Shown piece after piece: positions 26,201 through 33,329 of a DNA stretch of 36,476 bases. The stretch covers positions 1 to 36,476 of IMG/VR virus record IMGVR_UViG_3300042564_000096. One strand, written 5' to 3'. The translations under genes were made by a program, and so were the position numbers. The notes under the pieces were generated by a model. That model made no database searches and had not been told where the DNA came from. It was given only the letters and a program-made list of their open reading frames with translations. How positions within the stretch are numbered: the first letter of the stretch is position 1; every line of letters begins with the position of its first letter. The DNA is from a virus.

Positions 26201-29200
26201 AACATCTAAGAAAACATCACCTTGACGTGCTGCCCAATTTATACCAGTAGTAAAAATTGTTCTTGATGATACGGCAGCACCAGTCCACTGATTTTGCCAT
26301 GCGTTCCATACAGTTCCTAGAACACCTGCACGTTCAGCAATAGCTTTCACTGCATTGAAGTTACCTTCAACTTGATTGACGATATCTGGACGACGTTCAA
26401 CTTCAAACCAATCATCAGAAGATGGCGTTAGAGTTACTTGTCCCAAGAATGTAAAGATGGCAAACGGATTAATGTTTTCTAAACGAGATGCGTATTCTTG
26501 ATTAACAAGTGGTACATGCTCAACAATAGGCAATGTAATAACATCACCATATATCTTGTAGTTTGCATCAATACGATCTGCGTCACTAGAATTCTTTTCG
26601 ATCAGATTAATGTTTTGCATTGAATAGAATGGACGAAGTTCACCCTTCTCCATATCAATAGAACACAAATAGTCAGGAGAAGTTACATCTCCAATATTTT
26701 GTGCAGCAAAACTATCTACGATAAATCCATTTTTAAATCTATCAAGACCAGCAGTGTCGACAATGTTCAATGATTCAGTTTGCTGCTCCAATAGAGATAA
26801 TGATGTATAGTATTCAAGATTGTCAATGCGTTTTTCTAACTTACCAATATCACGCATAGTATAGCGTTTATTGTCTACTGAACCAACCACGACAGAAGTT
26901 GATGTAGTTGAGAACGTATATGGCTCTAAAGTTAAATTATAGAGAACCATACCCAGAGATGGATCAAGTGGCTCTCCTGGAGTTAAAGAAGATACGCCAT
27001 CGATAGGGAAGAAGTTACCATTGAAATCAACAGCAATTTTAGTTTTGCGTGCCAAGTAATATGTGAAATCTGCACGAATATCAATACCACGTTTTGGAAC
27101 TAAGGCACCAGAAGAACCTGAACCACTAAATGTAGCACCAGCATCATCAATACGTGGACGGAAGTCAATAGTATCACGTAATGAAGTTCCATTAAATACT
27201 GGAATAGTTTCGTATGCTACGTTTCCTGGATATGAATTAACTGTGAAGTAGTCACCAGTAGAGTGGGTAAAGTATTCAAACTCAACGCTAATTGGGGCAG
27301 TTGGTGCAACATAAGATGCTTTTAACAATAGACGTGCTACATCATAGTGAGTGTGGCGCTGCCCATCATCAAATTCATATCGATCTGTAATATCAATAGT
27401 ATATGAACCAGCTGCAGAAGCAAATGTTCCAGCATCCATTTTAACTGAAATTAAACGGAATGCATCAGCCTTACCAAGTAATAACTCTGTCTTGGTTGCA
27501 GTGGCAGCAGTAGTGAATGTAGTAGTCGTAGAAGCTAATGTTTTAGTTTTCTCTGTTAGAGTTGCTCCAGATTTATTTACTGTACCAATAACGATAAAGT
27601 TTTGGGATGCAAACGTATCAGACAATGTAAATTGAACTGTTGCGTCAGAAACCAAAATTGCAGAAGGAAGAACTACTGCACCACCACTACCAGAATCATT
27701 ACACATTAACAAATAGTTATCAGTTTCTGCAGCAGAAGCAAATGTTCCACTAGAAGTAGTAACAGTTAATGTGCAATTGCCACCAGATGCGGAAGAAGTC
27801 GTTCCAGTGAAACGCTCCATAACTGTATAAGTTGTATCATTAGTGCCACCAGAAGAACGAACTGATTTAATAGCGTAATATGGAAGTTTATAAATTAAAC
27901 TTGTATTTTCTGGTTCTTTTAATTCTGCAGTAATTTCATCAACTGTGACGCCAATTACGTTCACAGCAGAAGCAACTTCAATTCTAGTTTGAGAAACGAT
28001 AGATGTTACACGAACACGATTAGTTCCTAGGTAAACCCAATCTCCAACTGTAAGATCAGTTTGGAATGATGTACCTAAACCTTGGATAAATGTACCTGAA
28101 CCTTGTGTACCGTAGGTATTAGAAGTGTATGAAGTAACTGAACCAATTAAACGTGTATTATCTCCAACGATATCTGCTGTGAAACTTAAATTAGCATCAC
28201 TTGATACGTTAAAGTAGAAAGACTTGGCATTTTCGTGGAAAGTATATCCAGCAGTAATATTAACATCAAACAAGAATACTTTATATTGCTCAGTACCTGA
28301 TGCAATTGTTCCATTGTGCCACTCAATACCACGAATACGTGCCGTGCCGATTGCATTTGCGCTTGTTGGAACTGCACCATCAGAAGTTACATATCTATCG
28401 TAAATGGTTACTGCAGCGAATGAATTAACTGGAGGTAAGTTATTGATGTTATCAACAATAACATAATTACCAACAGTGGCAGGAATAATGGCATTATCAA
28501 CCTGAACAAATTCACGTGCTTTATTGACTGCAATATATTCAGTTGCAACTTTTTCAATTTCGTAACCTTGTACATATGCCTTTCCTGGCTCTAATCCAAT
28601 AGCTAGTTTAGAAGAATCTCCACCATTAGCTGGTGTGAACACGCCACGATTGTAGTATGGAGTAATATTATATTCCCACTGAACACCAGTAGATCCTGGA
28701 CCATCATACGCTAAACCGCTAGTATGTGTAGGTGTAGTATTAATAGAAGTAGATGAGTTTTTAGCAACATATGTAGTTCCATTACTAGTAACTATGTCAC
28801 CAATCAAATATGCTGTATTTGATACCCAAGCACCACGATTGTTGTTTCTATGCTCACGAACATCGATTTTAAATGGACGTACAGCATAATTTCCTGACTC
28901 ATCATACGTGCGACGAGCAAGAGTTTTTTCTAAAACATTATATTCAGTTGTAGTTGTATGGCGAATAATCGCACCAGCATCTACACGAAGAAGTTCAATA
29001 AAGTCTACATCTGCTGTAGAATCAATCGATTTCTTATCTAGAACTAAATCAATGTAGTAACGATGAGCACCTGGAGCAGCATAGTTATAGCTATTTTGCG
29101 CATTATCTAAAAGTGATTCATATCCAGTATCTTCTGGAGTAATTAACTGTTCATCGACAGTCAATCCAATACGATATGTTGGTACATTTGTATATTTGTC

Positions 29201-29776
29201 CAGAATAATAGTTTGTGTATCACATAAAACAAAATATCCATTAACATAATATACACCACGTTCAATGGTAGCAGTTGAACCAATTCCAGTAGAAGCTGTT
29301 GCTATTGCTTGAACTTTATATGATGTTAATAGTGCGTCATCTGGGGTGATAGTTTCACTATCAGCAAACACTTGAGTTGTATTATCATTTGCAGAATTTT
29401 TGTAGCGAACATACAAAGTTGCTGGTTCAGCACCTGATGCAGAAATAACTTTAAGAACTTTAGCTTGTAAGCCATTAGCGCCAGTAACATCTTGCCCCTC
29501 TAAGCGAGTCAAATATGTTTCAATGGCATTACCAGCAAACAATGGCTGAAGTTTAATATATGATACATTGCAATCGATAGACAGTTGCCCTGGAATAATC
29601 ATGGCACCCTGTTTAAACAAGTGATCGCCACCACGTTTAATTTGGTTTTGTAGAATTGATTGGAGTTGTGTTAACTCACGTGCTTGAACAGCAAAACTTG
29701 GACGGAATAAAATTCTATGAAATTTATTCTCTTCGTCAAAGTCATCATTATATGGTTCTGTGTTGAAATCTAGCAT
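23261..29776 (-). CDS. Giant DUF4815 tail/baseplate structural protein (2171 aa)
   Basis: This is the largest gene of the window. Residues 1-450 are a DUF4815-type region (MLDFNTEPYNDDFDEENKFH, 'SFAVQARELTQLQSILQNQI', RGVYYVNGYFVLCDTQTI). Residues about 314-371 within it are a Trp/Tyr module (AWVSNTAYLIGDIVTSNGTT) like those in gp8 and gp7. A GTxF module lies at 553-612 (GLGTSFQTDLTVGDWVYLG). Residues 970-1300 are the conserved core (LENINPFAIFTFLGQVTLTP, 'VIPYIRSRNILVQVKGLKPN'). An SGATA module sits at 1328-1390 and the DTGWWDPLAQTFLV segment at 1485-1498. A second GTxF module lies at 1717-1786. The C-terminus (FDSLQIKLVMKSTNSAAVPR) closes with a typical DUF4815-protein end. It sits where T4 has genes 9-10, so it may form the outer baseplate or its pins. 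No T4 gp10 motif is seen. A candidate late promoter is close upstream. Confidence 0.85.
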   Translation of the reverse strand: MLDFNTEPYNDDFDEENKFHRILFRPSFAVQARELTQLQSILQNQIKRGGDHLFKQGAMIIPGQLSIDCNVSYIKLQPLFAGNAIETYLTRLEGQDVTGANGLQAKVLKVISASGAEPATLYVRYKNSANDNTTQVFADSETITPDDALLTSYKVQAIATASTGIGSTATIERGVYYVNGYFVLCDTQTIILDKYTNVPTYRIGLTVDEQLITPEDTGYESLLDNAQNSYNYAAPGAHRYYIDLVLDKKSIDSTADVDFIELLRVDAGAIIRHTTTTEYNVLEKTLARRTYDESGNYAVRPFKIDVREHRNNNRGAWVSNTAYLIGDIVTSNGTTYVAKNSSTSINTTPTHTSGLAYDGPGSTGVQWEYNITPYYNRGVFTPANGGDSSKLAIGLEPGKAYVQGYEIEKVATEYIAVNKAREFVQVDNAIIPATVGNYVIVDNINNLPPVNSFAAVTIYDRYVTSDGAVPTSANAIGTARIRGIEWHNGTIASGTEQYKVFLFDVNITAGYTFHENAKSFYFNVSSDANLSFTADIVGDNTRLIGSVTSYTSNTYGTQGSGTFIQGLGTSFQTDLTVGDWVYLGTNRVRVTSIVSQTRIEVASAVNVIGVTVDEITAELKEPENTSLIYKLPYYAIKSVRSSGGTNDTTYTVMERFTGTTSSASGGNCTLTVTTSSGTFASAAETDNYLLMCNDSGSGGAVVLPSAILVSDATVQFTLSDTFASQNFIVIGTVNKSGATLTEKTKTLASTTTTFTTAATATKTELLLGKADAFRLISVKMDAGTFASAAGSYTIDITDRYEFDDGQRHTHYDVARLLLKASYVAPTAPISVEFEYFTHSTGDYFTVNSYPGNVAYETIPVFNGTSLRDTIDFRPRIDDAGATFSGSGSSGALVPKRGIDIRADFTYYLARKTKIAVDFNGNFFPIDGVSSLTPGEPLDPSLGMVLYNLTLEPYTFSTTSTSVVVGSVDNKRYTMRDIGKLEKRIDNLEYYTSLSLLEQQTESLNIVDTAGLDRFKNGFIVDSFAAQNIGDVTSPDYLCSIDMEKGELRPFYSMQNINLIEKNSSDADRIDANYKIYGDVITLPIVEHVPLVNQEYASRLENINPFAIFTFLGQVTLTPSSDDWFEVERRPDIVNQVEGNFNAVKAIAERAGVLGTVWNAWQNQWTGAAVSSRTIFTTGINWAARQGDVFLDVDAFNARFGRRDAGHVNARQVVAETVATQIGQTRTGVKTTLVSRIDREIISDRILSTAVIPYIRSRNILVQVKGLKPNTRFYPYFDDVTVSQFCTPASKLTYLPVSGQFDDSSNVGGLSSETARRINGDSQVCLNRGDVITGATSGATAIVVGQEYNAATGIYSMFVQNVKGTFSASEQLEGSISAARGTFSSLTTTVAGDNLVSNFTGDLNLIFNIPNSESVRFRTGTREFKLVDNVAAQGDFTSRGRALYRAEGILETRQSTVNAVRNAQLAEEQLVENQVIVESADRVVSDTGWWDPLAQTFLVQQKGGAFLTKIDIFFASKDENIPVNLEIREVVNGYPGKLVLPFSKVSVKSADVNISSNVVSVGGVPTPKYDTPTTFEFPSPVYVQDNGEYAIILSSDSNNYQVWISQIGDLIPGSNRTISEQPYMGVFFKSQNASTWTADQNQDLKFTIYRAKFETDVIANVEFVNDVLPYQNLATDPFEIKSGVTKVRVYQTNHGMPSGSRTIITSSDQTQLTGTTGTGTIATSTANTTLTGVGTAFTTQLAVGTAIYNSSGSYIGKIATIVSNTSATFTANATATLSSGSAFKYVAPIFGVPAAEIYTTQIISDVDLDSYCITVSTTPTSSGYTGGTTVRATRNLQYDGVQPTLQIQTFSETMTTFGIKTTTGKSVDSSTQSAYTLDSGFSDVLANENNYFPTPRMVASEVNEDNSLSGNKSAAFNVTMSTTNDSLSPILDTHRISLIGISNKINAPTSDNMNIGGIDDKALLTANTTIAFSGSTITSTNSTARGILQTIAVGKYLTVSGSTGALNDGTFLVTKVADNGTTATVTLNRAFTTQAATPAITLSQKDFFVDEIAPIGSSTYSKYVTKKINLANTSHLIRVQFGASIPADASVDVYYKTGALGSTTSFDTINWTLISPDSQIVYVQVGSDQFIDTTFTATDISAFDSLQIKLVMKSTNSAAVPRVKDLRVIACA

Positions 29777-29806
29777 TTGGTCTTTTCTCTTACTTTGTAT
29801 AAAGTA

Positions 29807-29814
29807 TATTTATT
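29807..29814 (-). promoter_or_regulatory. Candidate late promoter before the DUF4815 gene (AATAAATA)
   Basis: The minus strand reads GAATAAATATAC directly after the gp8 stop and 30 bases before the giant gene's ATG. One base differs from TATAAATA. The same GAATAAATA string precedes the tube gene, which supports a shared variant, though chance in AT-rich DNA cannot be excluded. Confidence 0.4.
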
Positions 29815-29815
29815 C

Positions 29816-32800
29816 TTAGAATCTAATGATAGTTCTAAGCGTCACTGATTGATCTGCTGTTGGGGTGAACCCAGACTTGTTATCTATAAACAACATGTCA
29901 CCTGAATATTTATCTACTTTCGGAGCAGTTACCGCAGTAGCACTAAAAGTTTGTGCACCAGGACCCACAAATGTAGTACCAATTACGGGTTCATAGTTGT
30001 CTAGAGATTGCGCTAAAATAGAGTCGCCTGTATTTGTAACAATTCTGAAACGCTTAGTTGTATTAGCTACAGTAATTATACTATCTGCTGGGAAAAATGT
30101 AGTACTAATAGTACCAGCAATAACCCAACACGCAGAAGAAAGAATTGTTGTTAATGCATATGTGCTGCCATATTGCCTTGGATTTTTAAGGATACCAGCT
30201 TGACGATAATCATTATTGACGTCAAATCCTTGATTTTTATCTGCAGATACATTACTATAGAACATAAGAGTTCTAGCACTAAAATTACTTAATGCACCTT
30301 TACCATGACCACCATATGGTGTTATTATTGGACGAATTTTAGCACCAAAACCATTTCCAGTTAAGGTTGCTGTTGCCCAACGATACCCAGTACCATAATT
30401 GGTCATAACTATTTTTCTCACAACACCATTTTCAACAACTGCAGAAGCAGTTGCTCCAGTCCCATCACCATCAATAGTTACCGTAGCAGTAGCGTATCCA
30501 TATCCTCCAGAAATTATACCGATAGACATAATTCTACCATCAGCAGTTAATAATTCTGTGTTAGCTTGTAGAGTATTAATATCACCTGGAGATAAATCAG
30601 CTGAAATATCAGCATTGATGCCGTCTCCAGAAACAGTTAGTGTAGCATATGAATAACCAATACCACCATCATCAATTATAATTGATGCTAATTGACCATT
30701 CTCAAAAAATGGAACTAACCTAGCTTCTGATTTAATGCCAGTGAATGTAATACTAGCACCAGTACCAGTCAATGATCCAATAGAAACTGCAGGGCTAGCT
30801 ATAGAATATCCAGAACCATATTTTAATGTTGTAGTGCCAGTTATTGGAAATCCAGCATATGTTAATGTAGCAGTTCCATTAGTGGCAGAACCAGAAGTAT
30901 GAGTTGGTGTAGTAGAAGCGTGAGTAGTACCAGCAGCAGTTACTGTATATAAACGATTTGCATAATAGATTTGTTGGTTTAATGTAAGGGCAGTTGAAGC
31001 TGTCCATTGTGTGCCAAATGTTACAGATGGTGCAGACATATATCCATAACCAGCATTTGTATGCACAATTTTTGCTAATTTACCACCCTGTAAAACAGCA
31101 ACCGCAGTAGCTTGTCCCGCAGTATATGTAAATGTCTGCGTTCCAGTTCCAGCACCTGTAAGATTAATTGCAGTTCCTGCCACAGCATTACTATAAGAAG
31201 TGGCTAACTTAATTTGCGTCTGTGAAGAACGAATGATATAATAAGTCTGACCATCGGAAAGACCGCCAATAGCAGAAGTTCCAGCAGTATAAACAATAGA
31301 GTCTCCCGTTTGCAGTGGATGAACATCAGATAATGTAATAACTTCTGTAGTTGTGTTAACGGAAGAAGCTGATGTATAAGATGGTGCTGGAATATTTACT
31401 GTTGGTACTGATGTATATCCAGATCCAAAAGAAGAAATTTCAATTTCTCTAATCATTCCATACATTTTAACAGAAGTGATAGTGCCGCTACCATTAACAA
31501 TTACATCACCAGTAGCTGCAGTTCCAAGATATTTTAGTGCCGCAGTCCCATTTAATGCTTCTGCAATTTTATGCACTGGACCAGTTGCACCTGTAGTTCC
31601 TGAGATTGTAACTTGGTAAATATTATTGTTGTGAATAATACGTTGTCCCACGAGCAATAATGTTGATGCTAACCAAGAAGATGCATTTGGGAAAGGAGGT
31701 GAAACTATAATTGATGAATCACTTTGATAACTTGTGCCGCCACTGTTTAATAGATATCCATTTAAATAGAATGGATCAGCTTCTAAAAACCCGTCACCTT
31801 GTACAGAAATAGATCCTGCCGTATATGCAGAACCAGCCTGATCAATTCGCACTGTTTGTATATTTCCGTTGGAGTAAAATTGATTACGAAGTGCTGTAAC
31901 GATCGGTAGATAATCATCAGTTAAGAATTTATTACGTAATGCAACAGGTACATTAAACATAAACTTCCACATGTATCCATCAGGGAAAGTTATGGGATCA
32001 ACTGTAGTGCCAAGGGGTTTATATGTGGAAGCTGCATTATTGTTATTATCCAAACATTTGTATACGTTATACTCGTCTGTCATAACATAGTATACAGAAT
32101 CTTCTAATTTTTGAGCACCAGAAGGTGCAATAGAAACCACAGCTTCAGCAAAAGCCGAGATACCTCCATTGCCAACAGAAGCAATTATAACAGAAGGTGC
32201 TGATGTATATCCATCTCCACGAGATGTTAATTCTATATCAATAACAGCACCATCAAGAATTGTAGCTTCTGCCGCTGCGCCAGATCCACCACCATCACTA
32301 ACAGTTACATGTTTTAATGTAACTGTACCATTTGTGTGCTCTGTATTGTTAATATGGGTAGGTGCGGTAGTTCCAGTAGTTCCAGAAGTTACTGCAATAT
32401 AGTATCTATATGTTGTACCATTAACTGGAACTTTTAGAAATGAACCAACAGTAATTACAGCACTAGAAGTCCAAGTAACAGAACCTACAGAACCGATATA
32501 AACAGTAGGTGCTAAACCATAACCCAAACCACCATTTATTAAGTTAATACCTTGAACTTCTTTACTATATTGGTCGTCATATGCATCATAAACTACACCA
32601 GAAGTCCAGTCATATCTGTCTATTACAAAAGAAACATCTGTTGGTTTAATTTCTTTTAGAGTCATTATCTCATTGCGAGTTTTTAACTCATAGTCAAAAC
32701 TATCGATAGGAGATGGTGGGCTCAACTCTTCTTCCCATTCAAGAGTTTTTCCTAAGAAATAGTAGTATCTAGAATTTCTGTTTACAATTTCATTGTAAAT

Positions 32801-32857
32801 ACCCTCTGCAATAGATTTATGCAGAATGGTCTTGATAAGAGAAGATTGAGTCGCCAT
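29816..32857 (-). CDS. gp8: Baseplate wedge protein gp8, enlarged (1013 aa)
   Basis: This is three times the length of T4 gp8 (334 residues), but both ends match that family. Near the start it has FLGKTLEWEEELSPPSPIDS, comparable to T4's 'GRSEPWSSNENEVGFAPPYPTD'. Residues 255-320 hold VYYVMTDEYNVYKCLD and FPDGYMWKFMFNVPVALRNK. The C-terminus KYSGDMLFIDNKSGFTPTAD plus LRTIIRF matches the T4 ending. In between are inserted modules: GYxxAP repeats (about 109-118, 213-225, 478-488, 602-614 and weaker ones up to 835), three Trp/Tyr modules (129-184, 395-443, 618-668), and an HPLQTGD-type module (512-578, ending TAINLTGAGTGTQTFTY). T4 gp8 is a dimer in each wedge, bridging gp7 and gp10. The insertions would multiply exposed modules around the baseplate. 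It starts 14 bases after the preceding gene and has no disruption. Confidence 0.9.
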   Translation of the reverse strand: MATQSSLIKTILHKSIAEGIYNEIVNRNSRYYYFLGKTLEWEEELSPPSPIDSFDYELKTRNEIMTLKEIKPTDVSFVIDRYDWTSGVVYDAYDDQYSKEVQGINLINGGLGYGLAPTVYIGSVGSVTWTSSAVITVGSFLKVPVNGTTYRYYIAVTSGTTGTTAPTHINNTEHTNGTVTLKHVTVSDGGGSGAAAEATILDGAVIDIELTSRGDGYTSAPSVIIASVGNGGISAFAEAVVSIAPSGAQKLEDSVYYVMTDEYNVYKCLDNNNNAASTYKPLGTTVDPITFPDGYMWKFMFNVPVALRNKFLTDDYLPIVTALRNQFYSNGNIQTVRIDQAGSAYTAGSISVQGDGFLEADPFYLNGYLLNSGGTSYQSDSSIIVSPPFPNASSWLASTLLLVGQRIIHNNNIYQVTISGTTGATGPVHKIAEALNGTAALKYLGTAATGDVIVNGSGTITSVKMYGMIREIEISSFGSGYTSVPTVNIPAPSYTSASSVNTTTEVITLSDVHPLQTGDSIVYTAGTSAIGGLSDGQTYYIIRSSQTQIKLATSYSNAVAGTAINLTGAGTGTQTFTYTAGQATAVAVLQGGKLAKIVHTNAGYGYMSAPSVTFGTQWTASTALTLNQQIYYANRLYTVTAAGTTHASTTPTHTSGSATNGTATLTYAGFPITGTTTLKYGSGYSIASPAVSIGSLTGTGASITFTGIKSEARLVPFFENGQLASIIIDDGGIGYSYATLTVSGDGINADISADLSPGDINTLQANTELLTADGRIMSIGIISGGYGYATATVTIDGDGTGATASAVVENGVVRKIVMTNYGTGYRWATATLTGNGFGAKIRPIITPYGGHGKGALSNFSARTLMFYSNVSADKNQGFDVNNDYRQAGILKNPRQYGSTYALTTILSSACWVIAGTISTTFFPADSIITVANTTKRFRIVTNTGDSILAQSLDNYEPVIGTTFVGPGAQTFSATAVTAPKVDKYSGDMLFIDNKSGFTPTADQSVTLRTIIRF
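30854..32473 (-). repeat. Three Trp/Tyr (sugar-binding-like) modules inside gp8
   Basis: Units lie at 32306-32473, 31529-31675 and 30854-31006. Each has W, then a hydrophobic strand, then 'Y-VT--GTT', P-H, and NGT-L-Y: for example WTASTALTLNQQIYYANRLY then TPTHTSGSATNGTATLTYAG. The spacing of aromatics resembles short chitin/cellulose-binding modules (CBM5/12-like). Actual membership of that family is inferred from pattern, not shown. Confidence 0.65.
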
Positions 32858-32871
32858 TTATATGCTTCTAA

Positions 32872-33315
32872 TTAACTTACAGTGATAACCCAAGTGATAG
32901 CAATAGAATCACTCGAGGCTTTGTTAACAACAGGGAATGTTGTTCGGCATAGTAAAGTCCCAGTTGAAGAGCCATTTAAAATGCCTGCTTCAGTTATAGC
33001 ACCAGTACCTGTACCAGCAGGGAATGTAGCAGTTGCTGTTACAGTGTTTGTACTTGCTGAGAAAGAAGAAACAGCAACACGACCAGCTTCAATACCCAGA
33101 GTAGTATCTCCAACAATCGGAGTGCCAGTACCAGTACCGATAGCCATATGACTCATAACAGTTGCACTGTTACTAGCCATGCGAGAAGCAATATAGTTTT
33201 TACCAACAGTAACGACCAAGTTTGGTACATTGAACTCTTGTTTAATTGTTCCGTCTTCAGCACGAACTGTAACAGTTAGTTCGCCCTTCATTTTTAGATC
33301 TTCATTTAGATTCAT
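32872..33315 (-). CDS. Small virion structural protein between gp7-like and gp8 (147 aa)
   Basis: This 147-residue, mostly beta protein has the pattern of a family common in tailed phages: an N-terminal strand pair (GELTVTVRAEDGTIKQEFN, 'NLVVTVGKNYIASRMAS'), a central SHMAIGTGTGTPIVGDTTLG followed by 'EAGRVAV', and a C-terminal AITEAGILNGSSTGTLLCRT plus 'TFPVVNKASSDSIAITWVIT'. I do not know a firm function; it is likely a decoration or a small baseplate component. An AGGAG site precedes the ATG. T4 has no gene between 7 and 8, so this is an addition to the wedge cluster. No repeats of the GYxxAP type are present. Confidence 0.75.
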   Translation of the reverse strand: MNLNEDLKMKGELTVTVRAEDGTIKQEFNVPNLVVTVGKNYIASRMASNSATVMSHMAIGTGTGTPIVGDTTLGIEAGRVAVSSFSASTNTVTATATFPAGTGTGAITEAGILNGSSTGTLLCRTTFPVVNKASSDSIAITWVITVS

Positions 33316-33329
33316 TAGTAATCTCCTAG

